Shown piece after piece: positions 1 through 7,737 of a stretch of 64,000 bases of DNA (the stretch's first letter is position 1; each line of letters begins with the position of its first letter). The notes under the pieces are model-generated. The model did no database searches. It was not told the DNA's origin and saw nothing but the letters and a program-made list of their open reading frames with translations. The position numbers and the translations under genes are program-made. Origin of the DNA: Vibrio splendidus (lineage in GTDB: Bacteria; Pseudomonadota; Gammaproteobacteria; Enterobacterales; Vibrionaceae); contig NZ_LNRF01000004.1 in assembly GCF_001557875.1 (NCBI RefSeq), positions 62,001 through 126,000 on the forward strand, read 5' to 3'.

Positions 1-13
1 GTAGGCTTCCGCT

Positions 14-532
14 CTATGCGGTTTGAGCTACAGCCTCATAGAATGTAACGTCGCAATACTCGGTATAACGATATTCATGATAAGGGCCAAACTGATCTTG
101 TTTGGTCTCTTTAAATGCAAAGCCTAATTTTTCCAATAGTTTAATGGATGGGTTGTGGCCGACATTCACAGTCGCAACAACATTCGTTAAACGCTCTTCA
201 AAGCGCACCAAACTAAAGAAAGGTTTTAGTACCTCACTAGCAAAGCCTTGATTCCAGTATTTTTTATCCAAAATAAAGCCAAGTTCATGCTTACCCTTTT
301 CCGATGAAACAAAGACATGCCCAAGATATTCACGGGTTTGGTTGTGGATGATCGCGCGGCAGAACCCTACGTTATCTTGTAGTATTTCTTGAAAAAGATG
401 CTTCGCAGAGGCGAAAGAGTGAGGCCCGTTCATTTCAGCACGATTAATGGGGCAGCAATTTAACTTGATAAAGTCGAGTTGTAGCTGTTCGGTATAAGGT
501 ACCAACAGCGTTCTTGAGGTTGCTATCGTCAT
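14..532 (-). CDS. GNAT family N-acetyltransferase (RimJ/RimL-like)
   Basis: A 172-residue protein with the layout of the RimJ/RimL acetyltransferases, which move an acetyl group from acetyl-CoA to an amine. Visible marks are the central strand GHVFVS, the segment ELGFILDKKYWNQGFASE (the acetyl-CoA-binding motif A) and the C-terminal NPSIKLLEKLGF motif typical of the family. The substrate cannot be read from the sequence: a ribosomal-protein N-terminus, an amino acid or a drug are all possible. It stands alone, facing away from the CsrB RNA locus at its upstream side. Family call firm, specific function unknown. Confidence 0.85.
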   Translation of the reverse strand: MTIATSRTLLVPYTEQLQLDFIKLNCCPINRAEMNGPHSFASAKHLFQEILQDNVGFCRAIIHNQTREYLGHVFVSSEKGKHELGFILDKKYWNQGFASEVLKPFFSLVRFEERLTNVVATVNVGHNPSIKLLEKLGFAFKETKQDQFGPYHEYRYTEYCDVTFYEAVAQTA

Positions 533-613
533 AAAACACTCCTTGTGTTGACCATTAGCAGAAAAACAGATGTAGTGCTCTAAAATAAAGAACAGCGCCT
601 AGATAAAAGCTCC

Positions 614-650
614 AAGAAAAGAAAAGCCCCGACACCGAAGTGTCAGGGCT
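614..650 (-). terminator. Rho-independent terminator of the CsrB RNA
   Basis: Read on the minus strand, an 11-bp stem (AGCCCTGACAC against GTGTCGGGGCT, one G-U pair) closes on a TTCG tetraloop and runs into TTTTCTTTTCTT. It ends the GGA-rich transcript described next. Confidence 0.9.
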
Positions 651-1029
651 AGGGTCTTACTCGCAGCAGTCCGGCTACTAATTAATGCTCCATGCATCAT
701 CCATAATAGTGGCTGTAATCCTTCAGCTCTTTCCTTTACTTCGCCGTCCTAGCGGTGTCCAATCTTCCTGAAAGCTAACAATCCTAGTTAGCGCACATCA
801 CTTGTTCCGTGAGCGGTGTCCTTTACATCGTCCTGATGCTAATCCAACCCTTTAATCCTAGAGGTGTCCATTGTCATTCCGTTGCAGCTAACTTCCTGTT
901 AACTGACTGTATCCCTACAATGTCCTTACGCTCCATGCTTGATCACTCAATCCTAAGTAACCAAATCTTCATCCTGAAGATAACCAAATCCTTGGTGCTT
1001 TCCTGTTCCGTGTCAGAATCCTTCCGACA
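618..1029 (-). ncRNA. csrB: CsrB-family regulatory RNA (CsrA sponge)
   Basis: On the minus strand this roughly 410-nt stretch carries about 27 GGA triplets, many as AGGA, CAGGA or AAGGA in short hairpin contexts, and ends at a strong intrinsic terminator. That is the hallmark of CsrB/CsrC-type RNAs, which bind and sequester many CsrA dimers and so relieve CsrA repression of target mRNAs. Vibrios usually carry several such RNAs (csrB, csrC, csrD), and which paralogue this is cannot be told without alignment. The start is estimated from the -10 at 1036-1041. A VarA/GacA-type box lies about 165 nt upstream. No protein-coding signal competes: the 80-codon ORF on the other strand has no ribosome-binding site. 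Confidence 0.87.
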
Positions 1030-1035
1030 AGGTTT

Positions 1036-1063
1036 AATTTACGCGATTTAGGGTTTCGGACAA
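1036..1063 (-). promoter_or_regulatory. Predicted csrB promoter
   Basis: Minus-strand TTGTCC (1058-1063) and TAAATT (1036-1041) are separated by 16 bp, a sigma-70 spacing that places the start near 1029, just before the first GGA motif. Confidence 0.5.
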
Positions 1064-1186
1064 TAGATTTGCATCACATTTTGAATTCGAAAAAGTTGTT
1101 AATTATATAAAACAATTAAAAATCAACACCTTAACCATATGCACATCAATCTCTCTAGCGATGTATTCGTGTTATCTCACAGCCTT

Positions 1187-1204
1187 TGTAAGAGATCTCT
1201 CACA
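1187..1204. promoter_or_regulatory. VarA/GacA/UvrY-type operator upstream of csrB
   Basis: TGTAAG-AGATCT-CTCACA fits the GacA-family consensus TGTAAG-N6-CTTACA with one mismatch and even the spacer is palindromic. Its position about 165 bp upstream of the predicted csrB start matches the distant upstream sites known for this response regulator family (established for E. coli UvrY and Pseudomonas GacA). This supports VarS/VarA control. Confidence 0.75.
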
Positions 1205-1281
1205 AGCCATGGGCGGTTTTATGATTCGCTATCATTCACCAGAGCGAGTAAAATGACTGAAGACTAAAAATGGAGATCAAC

Positions 1282-1569
1282 ATGCTGACAAAAGATGTTT
1301 CTGAAGAGTTGAAATCAGTGCTTGAAGGACTGCAAGCGCAAGGGAAAGAACCGACAGTTGCTTTAGTTAAGGCTCGTATGAGCACATCCGTTCCGATGCC
1401 AGCTTTAATTACGACCATCAAGAGCTGGAAAAGCGCAAATCGCGTTCCTAAAGTTGAAGTCGCGACACAAGAAGAGCCTGCACTTGATCGTGTTAGCCAA
1501 CTAGAGAAGCAAATCTTTGAACTCACTGCTCGCGTTGCCATGCTTGAAGCTAAACTAACTGATCAATAA
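1282..1569 (+). CDS. Small KfrA-N-like putative DNA-binding protein
   Basis: A 95-residue protein. Residues 1-50 resemble the KfrA N-terminal DNA-binding region: a helix, the segment GKEPTVALVKARM, and a second helix ending in a basic SWKSANR. Residues 60-95 form a heptad-patterned coiled coil (VSQLEKQIFELTARVAMLEAKL), suggesting a dimer. An ATG 12 nt upstream is in frame, but the Shine-Dalgarno-like GGAGA at 1272-1276 sits properly only for the ATG at 1282. The gene is followed closely by the UPF0178 gene and may share its transcript. The DNA-binding role is inferred from this similarity alone; the target is unknown. Confidence 0.7.
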   Translation: MLTKDVSEELKSVLEGLQAQGKEPTVALVKARMSTSVPMPALITTIKSWKSANRVPKVEVATQEEPALDRVSQLEKQIFELTARVAMLEAKLTDQ

Positions 1570-1624
1570 GGCAACTGAGCAATAAGTTGACCGATAAATA
1601 AGCTAACAGAGAAATTAGAACACT

Positions 1625-2074
1625 ATGAAGATATGGGTTGATGCGGACGCTTGTCCAAAGGTTATCCGAGAAACAATCGTACGCGCAGCTGAGCGCACAG
1701 GGGTTGAATGTACCTTTGTGGCAAACCATCTGGTTCCCGTTCCTAAACGCAATAACATTCACTCGATTCAAGTGCCAAGCGGATTTGATATTGCTGATGA
1801 TGAAATCGTAAAACGCACTGAACCTGGCGACCTTGTGATTACATCCGATATCCCTCTGGCCGACGAAGTGATCACCAAAGGTGGGCAAGCACTCAGTTCT
1901 CGTGGCGAGCTTTATACCAAAGAGACAATCAAAGCACGTCTGAACATTCGTGACTTCATGGATACTATGCGCTCAAGTGGCATCCAAACTGGCGGACCAA
2001 GTACCCTTTCTCAAACCGATCGTCGTGAGTTTGCCAACCACCTTGATAAAATCCTCGCTAAGCGACCAAAGTAA
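1625..2074 (+). CDS. UPF0178 (YaiI/YqxD, DUF188) family protein
   Basis: A 149-residue protein beginning [12 protein letters not shown], the signature of the YaiI/YqxD family. Further conserved pieces are DIPLADEV with a preceding TSD, and the tail [20 protein letters not shown]. The fold is PIN-like with acidic residues that could bind metal, so a nuclease or RNA-related role has been suggested, but no reaction is established for the family. Length is typical (about 150). It follows the small coiled-coil protein by 55 nt and may be cotranscribed with it. Confidence 0.88.
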   Translation: MKIWVDADACPKVIRETIVRAAERTGVECTFVANHLVPVPKRNNIHSIQVPSGFDIADDEIVKRTEPGDLVITSDIPLADEVITKGGQALSSRGELYTKETIKARLNIRDFMDTMRSSGIQTGGPSTLSQTDRREFANHLDKILAKRPK

Positions 2075-2090
2075 CCAATTTATTTTGTGT

Positions 2091-2120
2091 GCACCATTTT
2101 GAAGCCGGTCAAGATGGTGC
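2091..2120 (+). terminator. Hairpin after the UPF0178 gene, weak terminator
   Basis: A 12-bp stem (GCACCATTTTGA against TCAAGATGGTGC, one G-U pair) with loop AGCCGG lies 17 nt after the stop codon. No T-run follows, so it may act as a 3' end stabiliser rather than an intrinsic terminator. Confidence 0.4.
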
Positions 2121-2239
2121 TCCAAGCCTTATCCCAACAAAGATATACAGTTAACACATATCAGATATTGAAACTGATCATTACCTCCTCGTAGCACAGA
2201 CATAGATACTCCCTCTTTTAGTGAACACATGAGTGCACC

Positions 2240-3403
2240 ATGCTACATAAAACAACGACTATTTTTGGCTCGTTGCAATGGATCTGCTCCCTGCTCCTTG
2301 GACTCTCTTCTACTTCTTTAGCACAAGAAGATACAGTTCTCCCCTCGCCACCAGATAACAAAGATAACGGATTATTTTCACTGCTTGGGGGGCCAGCTTA
2401 CATGCCTGAAACTGGCTTTATGCTTGCCATCGGAGGATTGTACTCATTTAACACCACACCGGAACAACCGAGCAAAACTCAACGATCTTCTATCACATTA
2501 GTGGGTATCGCCAATGAAATGGATAGCGGTGTAGGGTTTGGTGTTCGCTCTAAGCAAAAAATATTTTCTCCACAGAATCGACTTCGTTACTTCGGCCAAT
2601 TATCGATGGGAAAACAAAGCTTGTACTACTTCGGTACAGGTTATCAATCAGGGGTAAATACCGGCAAAGATGAAGAGAACTTAGTCGACTATGATTTCGT
2701 CACTTACAATGCCGATCTAGGAATGCACTTAGGTAACAACATTTACCTAGGGCCAATACTTCGCCTGCAGTACAAAAAGGCCATTGAAGAGTCGATTTCA
2801 TCAAACGTCGCTCAAGATACCGATTTTGTCTACGGTCAAGATAACCCCTTCACTTTAGGGCTAGGGTTAGCCTTACAGTGGGATACTCGAGACATCGCAG
2901 TAAATGCACGTCAAGGTCAGTTTCTAAGCCTTGAATACGCGAGCTACCAGGACAACTTTGGCAGTGACTCCAATTTTGAAAAAGCCGAAGCCGATTACCG
3001 TCTTTATTGGACACCAATCAAAGGCTCCACCTTCGCTTTTCTCAATACTGCCAACCTAAGTACAGGCGATGTGCCCTATTACGAACTGCCGACCTTTGGC
3101 GGCCAAGATTCCATGCGTGGCATCTATTACGGACGCTACCGTGATATGCACAGCATTGAGCACACCATGGAGTATCGCCAGTCATTTATGAGCCATGGTG
3201 ATTACACCAAACATGGCTTTACGATGTGGGCAGGTCTCGCTACAACAGCTAAAAACACCAACGAGCTGTATCAAGATAAAATTTACAGCTATGGCGTTGG
3301 TTATCGCTATGAACTCCAACCTCGTATGAATGTTCGTGTTGATCTCGGGTTTGGATCCAATGATGCCCAAGGCCTTTACTTGTCGATCAACGAAGCGTTT
3401 TAA
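2240..3403 (+). CDS. Outer-membrane beta-barrel protein, BamA/TamA-like barrel without POTRA domains
   Basis: A 387-residue protein with a signal peptide (hydrophobic run CSLLLGLSSTSLAQ, cleavage near residue 28). The rest reads as alternating amphipathic strands with glycine-aromatic turns, as in the Omp85 barrel ('bacterial surface antigen') domain. Supporting pieces are the GGQDSMRGIYYGRYRD segment, resembling the conserved (V/I)RG(Y/F) loop of Omp85 proteins, and the C-terminal strand ending in NEAF with a terminal phenylalanine as the barrel-assembly signal. At this size there is no room for POTRA domains, so it is not an assembly factor of the BamA type. The substrate is unknown. The next gene starts 9 nt after its stop, so the two form an operon. 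Confidence 0.72.
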   Translation: MLHKTTTIFGSLQWICSLLLGLSSTSLAQEDTVLPSPPDNKDNGLFSLLGGPAYMPETGFMLAIGGLYSFNTTPEQPSKTQRSSITLVGIANEMDSGVGFGVRSKQKIFSPQNRLRYFGQLSMGKQSLYYFGTGYQSGVNTGKDEENLVDYDFVTYNADLGMHLGNNIYLGPILRLQYKKAIEESISSNVAQDTDFVYGQDNPFTLGLGLALQWDTRDIAVNARQGQFLSLEYASYQDNFGSDSNFEKAEADYRLYWTPIKGSTFAFLNTANLSTGDVPYYELPTFGGQDSMRGIYYGRYRDMHSIEHTMEYRQSFMSHGDYTKHGFTMWAGLATTAKNTNELYQDKIYSYGVGYRYELQPRMNVRVDLGFGSNDAQGLYLSINEAF

Positions 3404-3412
3404 GAGGCCATC

Positions 3413-4342
3413 ATGACGAAATTTACAACGTTAGGTGCCGCTGTCGCATTGGCTATAGGGTCAACACCAAGTAAGGCAGAGAACGGTGCACGAGTCGATT
3501 TTCCTGATGCTGAAACACAGCAAAAGCTGAATAAAAAGTGGGAGCATGCTTTGCCCTTTCATGCCCAAAAAGCAATTGATCTAGGTTACGCTCTGCCTCT
3601 ACCATTTTCTGTTTCATTTATAGGTAACGCTTCTAAACAAAACATCGAAATGTATGATTTGGGCGTGCAAGTTGGCGATGTAGACTTAGGAGACAGATAC
3701 GATCTTTCTCAGGTGTCCTTTGGTACTCCTGAGATCGAGAGCAAAAGCATGCAGCTGCGCGCTGCGGCTTGGGTGTTTCCTTTCTTACAAATGGGTGTGC
3801 ATGTAGGCCGTTTCTCGGGTGGAACACAATTAACAGCCGAAATACCGACCTCACTCTTTAAAGCTTGCGACAATCATCCAAGATTACCCACTTGCGCTAA
3901 AGAATCCGTCAGCACTCCGGAGTTTTATCCCGATGTTGAAGGTTCGAACTGGGGGTTCTCAATGAATATTGTAGGTCAGGTTGGGGATTTCACTTATGTG
4001 CTTCCGGCCAGTATGACGCACTCTCGCACTGATGATGAGCGTACTAACACTAAAACAATGTTGTTCAGCCCACGAGTTGGCCAACTTATCCAAACTGAAA
4101 ACTGGGGTAACATTTTCCCCTATATGGGTGCCGCTTACATGCATAGCGAAGGGCTAACCCAAGAAAACAACGCACTAGGTGTGGATGGACTGTCTTACCA
4201 ATTATCTCAACAGAGCGCGGAAGACTACTCTGCAATCATCGGAGCAAACTGGAATATCACGAAAACTTACGGAGCTAATTTAGAATTTATCGGAGGCCCG
4301 GGTAGAAAAATCATCAATGTCATCATGACTTACTCCTACTAG
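3413..4342 (+). CDS. Predicted outer-membrane protein of unknown function
   Basis: A 309-residue protein I do not recognise. It has a short signal peptide (TLGAAVALAIGSTPSKA) and then strand-like alternation with tyrosine- and glycine-rich turns, ending in a hydrophobic strand (INVIMTYSY) whose aromatic last residue suits an outer-membrane barrel. Two cysteines (within the segment KACDNHPRLPTCAK) could form a disulfide in an exposed loop. It begins 9 nt after the Omp85-like gene behind an AGAGG Shine-Dalgarno and is followed by a strong terminator, so the pair are cotranscribed and probably act together at the outer membrane. Confidence 0.65.
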   Translation: MTKFTTLGAAVALAIGSTPSKAENGARVDFPDAETQQKLNKKWEHALPFHAQKAIDLGYALPLPFSVSFIGNASKQNIEMYDLGVQVGDVDLGDRYDLSQVSFGTPEIESKSMQLRAAAWVFPFLQMGVHVGRFSGGTQLTAEIPTSLFKACDNHPRLPTCAKESVSTPEFYPDVEGSNWGFSMNIVGQVGDFTYVLPASMTHSRTDDERTNTKTMLFSPRVGQLIQTENWGNIFPYMGAAYMHSEGLTQENNALGVDGLSYQLSQQSAEDYSAIIGANWNITKTYGANLEFIGGPGRKIINVIMTYSY

Positions 4343-4360
4343 TTCCCAGTGGCATAACGA

Positions 4361-4390
4361 AAAAAACCTGCGATAAACGCAGGTTTTTTT
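4361..4390. terminator. Bidirectional terminator between the outer-membrane pair and abgT
   Basis: An 8-bp stem (AACCTGCG, loop ATAAA, CGCAGGTT) flanked by an A-run on the left and a T-run on the right, able to end the plus-strand operon and the convergent minus-strand transporter gene. Confidence 0.85.
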
Positions 4391-4454
4391 GTTCTCTATA
4401 AGAAAGAGTTGTCTATAAGAACGAACCGTCTATAAACAAATATAGTTCTCAAGG

Positions 4455-6041
4455 CTAAGGCGTGTAGTACGTTTCAGCACCAGGGCCTACTGGTAGACCA
4501 AATACGAATACCCAAACGTAGAACATTAAGCTCCAACCAACCAAGAACACGATTGAGTATGGAAGCATAGTTGCAATCAGAGTACCGATACCTAGGTTCT
4601 TCATGTAACGAGTCGCTACCGCAAGGATAAGGCCAAAATAGCTCATCATTGGAGTAATAATGTTCGTTGTTGAATCACCGATACGGTAAGCCGCTTGAAT
4701 CGTTTCAGGAGCGTAACCTACTAGCATTAGCATTGGAACGAAGATTGGTGCTGTTACTGCCCACTGAGCAGAAGCTGAACCGATCATCAGGTTAATGAAA
4801 CCACACATTAAGATGAATGCGAAGAACAGCATTGGACCCGTTAGGCCAATATCCTGTAGGAAAGTAGCACCTGCAACTGCGAATACTTGACCGAAGTTAG
4901 TCCACTTGAAGAAAGCAACAAACTGAGCAGCAAAGAACACAAGTACGATGTACATGCCCATTGAAGACATAGATTTAGACATTGCATCGATAACATCACG
5001 ATCAGTTTTCATTGTGCCGGTAACTTTACCGTAAACAAAACCAGGAACCGCGAAGAATACGAAGATGAACGCTACGATACTTTTCAGGAATGGAGAACCT
5101 GAAACCGTACCTGCGGCTGAACGTAGAACGCCGTCAGCTGGAACAATCGTCCAAGCAAGAAGCGCTGAAACCGCTAGCACTGCGATACCCGCAAGCTTAA
5201 GGCCTTTCTTCTCAACGTCTGTTAGTTTGCCCATCGAATCATTTGATAGGTCTTCAGACGCTTCTTCATCGTTGTATTTACCCAGTTTTGGCTCAACAAT
5301 CTTCTCAGTTACAAATGCACCTGTAATCGCAATGAAGAACGTCGAAACAAACATGAAGTACCAGTTTGATTCAGGACCGACGCTGTAAGTCGGGTCGATC
5401 ATTTGTGCTGCTGTTTCTGTAATACCAGAAAGCAGTGGATCAACCGTACCGATTAGAAGGTTTGCAGAGTAACCACCAGATACACCAGCAAATGCTGCCG
5501 CTAGACCAGCTAATGGGTGACGACCCAAAGAGTGGAAAAGCATTGCTGCAAGAGGGATAAGTACTACATAACCAAGCTCTGAAGCCGTGTTAGAGATAAT
5601 ACCGGCAAAAACTACGGTTACCGTAACCATACGCTTAGATGCGCCCATTACCATGCCACGCATCGCCGCAGATAATAGACCTGAGTGTTCAGCAATCGCT
5701 ACACCTAGCATTGCAACAAGCACGGTACCTAATGGCGCAAAGCCAACAAAGTTTTTAACTAGATTAGTAACAATGAGCTGTAAGCCTTCAGCGTTAAGTA
5801 AGCTTACAACGTAGATCATGCCGTCAGCAGCACGACCAGGAGCACCTTCTGGGCGAGGGTCCATAACAGATACTTCAAAATATCCAGCGATACCTGAAGT
5901 AACTAAGATTGCGACACAGAAGATTGCGAAAAGAGTGATCGGGTGGGGTAATAGGTTCCCCAAATATTCAACACCATCGAGAAAACGGGTAAAAATAGGT
6001 TTCTTTGGCGAGTTGTTTTTTATTGAAGCTGATGAACTCAT
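4455..6041 (-). CDS. abgT: AbgT family transporter (p-aminobenzoyl-glutamate type)
   Basis: A 528-residue inner-membrane protein of the AbgT/MtrF family, with many hydrophobic segments and family-typical text such as LPHPITLFAIFC, GLAAAFAGVSGGYSANLLIGTVDPLLSGI and the late GDSTTNIITPMMSYFGLI. E. coli AbgT imports p-aminobenzoyl-glutamate, a folate breakdown product; other members export antimetabolites, so direction here is not certain. The chosen start follows a strong AAGGAGGGAAC Shine-Dalgarno; a 28-codon upstream extension of the frame lacks any such signal. No abgAB hydrolase genes are adjacent, which weakens the specific substrate assignment. Confidence 0.85.
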   Translation of the reverse strand: MSSSASIKNNSPKKPIFTRFLDGVEYLGNLLPHPITLFAIFCVAILVTSGIAGYFEVSVMDPRPEGAPGRAADGMIYVVSLLNAEGLQLIVTNLVKNFVGFAPLGTVLVAMLGVAIAEHSGLLSAAMRGMVMGASKRMVTVTVVFAGIISNTASELGYVVLIPLAAMLFHSLGRHPLAGLAAAFAGVSGGYSANLLIGTVDPLLSGITETAAQMIDPTYSVGPESNWYFMFVSTFFIAITGAFVTEKIVEPKLGKYNDEEASEDLSNDSMGKLTDVEKKGLKLAGIAVLAVSALLAWTIVPADGVLRSAAGTVSGSPFLKSIVAFIFVFFAVPGFVYGKVTGTMKTDRDVIDAMSKSMSSMGMYIVLVFFAAQFVAFFKWTNFGQVFAVAGATFLQDIGLTGPMLFFAFILMCGFINLMIGSASAQWAVTAPIFVPMLMLVGYAPETIQAAYRIGDSTTNIITPMMSYFGLILAVATRYMKNLGIGTLIATMLPYSIVFLVGWSLMFYVWVFVFGLPVGPGAETYYTP

Positions 6042-6139
6042 CAGTTCCCTCCTTGTAGTGATTCCTATGCAATTGTGACAAAAATGTTCAAATTGCCAGC
6101 GAAGGGTACGCGACAAAATTATCAATTAGAAATTCAAAA

Positions 6140-6158
6140 TGTTACAAAATGTGTAACA
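6140..6158. promoter_or_regulatory. Palindrome upstream of abgT, possible operator
   Basis: TGTTAC-N7-GTAACA has perfect 6-bp arms and lies about 100 bp upstream of the abgT start codon. No regulator is assigned. Confidence 0.3.
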
Positions 6159-6347
6159 ATCGACGATTTTTAACTCTATTTGAACAATTAATTAGCAAAT
6201 AAATCTACATTAAATACAAAATCTAGATTTATAATTCACAAATACACATTCACTACAAATATAACTGATAATATAACCCATTGATTCACTTGAAAATAAA
6301 ACACGCCATACTCTAAGTTAATACGCAATATTCTGCTAGGTTCTTCT

Positions 6348-6401
6348 CGAGGGAAAAGAAAAACAGACAAATGAATGAAGTTTGACTTTCCCCTCGTTTT
6401 T
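6348..6401 (+). terminator. Orphan intrinsic terminator-like hairpin
   Basis: CGAGGGAAAAG (6348-6358) pairs with CTTTCCCCTCG (6386-6396) with one G-U pair, followed on the plus strand by TTTTT. No plus-strand gene lies upstream, since abgT runs the other way, so either an unannotated short RNA ends here or the hairpin ends the convergent rpmJ2 transcript in the less favoured direction. The rest of the 6159-6428 spacer is AT-rich with nothing else I can name. Confidence 0.4.
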
Positions 6402-6428
6402 ACACTCGCGTCACATCAATTTGACTGA

Positions 6429-6554
6429 CTATTTCTGAACCGCTTTGAATCTCGGATTGGTTTTGCAGATAACATAATGACGACCTCTGCGCTTTACTAT
6501 CTGGCAATCAGGATGGCGGCTTTTCGCGCTTTTAAGTGATTTCACAACTTTCAT
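6429..6554 (-). CDS. rpmJ2: Zinc-independent 50S ribosomal protein L36 paralogue
   Basis: A 41-residue protein starting [18 protein letters not shown] and ending with [10 protein letters not shown], matching YkgO, the L36 paralogue that has lost the zinc-binding cysteine/histidine set of ordinary L36. It replaces the zinc-binding form when zinc is short. It follows rpmE2 by 1 nt, so both are cotranscribed from the Zur-like operator upstream. Too short for most gene finders but unmistakable. Confidence 0.93.
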   Translation of the reverse strand: MKVVKSLKSAKSRHPDCQIVKRRGRHYVICKTNPRFKAVQK

Positions 6555-6555
6555 T

Positions 6556-6816
6556 CTATTTCGCTCCCTTACCTAATTGACCAAAACGACGTGTGAAGTT
6601 CGCAACACGTCCTTCTTTATGCAGCACTCGTTGTTTACCCGTATAGAAAGGATGAGACTTTGACGACACCTCAATCGTGAAGTAAGGATAAGTATTGCCG
6701 TCTTCCCATTCGATAGTACGGTCTGTTTTTAGCGTTGAGCCGATTAAGAAGTACTCATCGACACTGGTGTCATGAAAAACCACGGGACGGTAATCTGGAT
6801 GGATATTCGGTTTCAT
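6556..6816 (-). CDS. rpmE2: Type B 50S ribosomal protein L31 (zinc-independent)
   Basis: An 86-residue type B L31 (YkgM), with the typical [16 protein letters not shown] opening and [10 protein letters not shown] segment, and without the CxxC motifs of zinc-binding L31. Under zinc shortage it replaces the zinc form and frees that metal for reuse. It heads the two-gene unit with rpmJ2. A Zur-like palindrome lies 26-43 nt upstream of the start, which fits zinc-dependent repression. Confidence 0.95.
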
Positions 6817-6841
6817 TGTATTTCCCTTAAATAACTAATTT

Positions 6842-6859
6842 GATATGTTATAACATTGC
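6842..6859. promoter_or_regulatory. Zur-box-like operator of rpmE2-rpmJ2
   Basis: GATATGTTATAACATTGC contains the perfect palindrome ATGTTATAACAT that forms the core of gammaproteobacterial Zur boxes, placed just upstream of the zinc-independent ribosomal genes, the classic Zur target. Confidence 0.8.
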
Positions 6860-6876
6860 AAATGATAATTATTATC
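6858..6876. promoter_or_regulatory. Fur-box-like site abutting the Zur box
   Basis: GCAAATGATAATTATTATC matches the 19-bp Fur consensus GATAATGATAATCATTATC at 16 of 19 positions. It touches the Zur-like box and lies between rpmE2 (minus) and trmO (plus), so it could act on either side. Confidence 0.6.
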
Positions 6877-6940
6877 AAAAGAAAAACAAGCTATTTTATG
6901 ATATTTTTCCGTCTTAATCGTAATCAGAGAACACCCAACT

Positions 6941-7636
6941 ATGTACACCATTGAACCTGTTGGCTTTATTGAGTCTCCTTATAAAGAGAAGTTCGCTGTG
7001 CCAAGACAGCCTAGGCTAGTACCCACATCCACCTCAAGAGTCAGGTTGGTTGATGCAGCAAACTGCCTTGAGTCTGTTCGTGATATCGAGCAATTTAGCC
7101 ATGTTTGGTTACTATTTCTGTTCGACAAGAACCTTGAAGCAGGCTGGAAACCAACTGTGAGGCCACCTCGCCTTGGCGGGAATGAACGTATTGGTGTATT
7201 CGCGTCTCGTGCCACATTCAGACCGAATGGAATTGGCATGTCTGCGGTTGAACTAAAAGGTGTGTCTCAAGAAAAAGGACAAACTTGGTTGGATCTCGGC
7301 AGCGTCGACTTAGTAGACGGTACACCGATCATCGACATCAAGCCTTATATCCCCTACTCAGATTCGATTCCGGATGCATTGGGAGGGTTCGCCGCCGACG
7401 AACCAGAGGTGCTCGACGTTAACTTTTCACAGCAAGCGCAAAGTAAGCTCGCAAGCCATCCACAAGCGCGCCATATCATTCAGGTGATCAAAGAAGTATT
7501 AGGCCAAGACCCTCGCCCTGCCTATAAGAAAGGTAAGCCTGACAACAAAGAATATGCGGTAAATTTGTTCGATCTTAACGTGAAATTCGTGGTTGAAACG
7601 CTTTTCATCAATGTAACTGACATTGAACGCTTTTGA
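6941..7636 (+). CDS. trmO: tRNA (N6-threonylcarbamoyladenosine-37)-N6-methyltransferase TrmO
   Basis: A 231-residue protein of the TrmO/YaeB family, which uses S-adenosylmethionine to methylate t6A37 in tRNA-Thr and improve ACY codon decoding. Visible marks are FSHVWLLFLFDKN, the RPPRLGGN then FASRATFRPNGIGMSAVEL stretch, and DLVDGTPIIDIKPYIPYSDS, all in the N-terminal barrel domain; the C-terminal part (PRPAYKKGK) is shorter and less conserved. E. coli TrmO has 235 residues. It sits directly before proS, a neighbour order also seen in enterics. The Fur-like box upstream is unexpected for this gene. Confidence 0.93.
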   Translation: MYTIEPVGFIESPYKEKFAVPRQPRLVPTSTSRVRLVDAANCLESVRDIEQFSHVWLLFLFDKNLEAGWKPTVRPPRLGGNERIGVFASRATFRPNGIGMSAVELKGVSQEKGQTWLDLGSVDLVDGTPIIDIKPYIPYSDSIPDALGGFAADEPEVLDVNFSQQAQSKLASHPQARHIIQVIKEVLGQDPRPAYKKGKPDNKEYAVNLFDLNVKFVVETLFINVTDIERF

Positions 7637-7737
7637 GATCCCAAATAGGCTGATATTATATGCGGCTATATCAGATTTGCTGTGGTCACGAACGACAGCA
7701 AGTTTTCTTTTATCAATGATGAAACGGATACCATAGA

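Noticed and set aside
809..1051. 80-codon plus-strand ORF
   Set aside because: It is antisense to the CsrB RNA, has no ribosome-binding site and its codons simply mirror the TCC (GGA) repeats.
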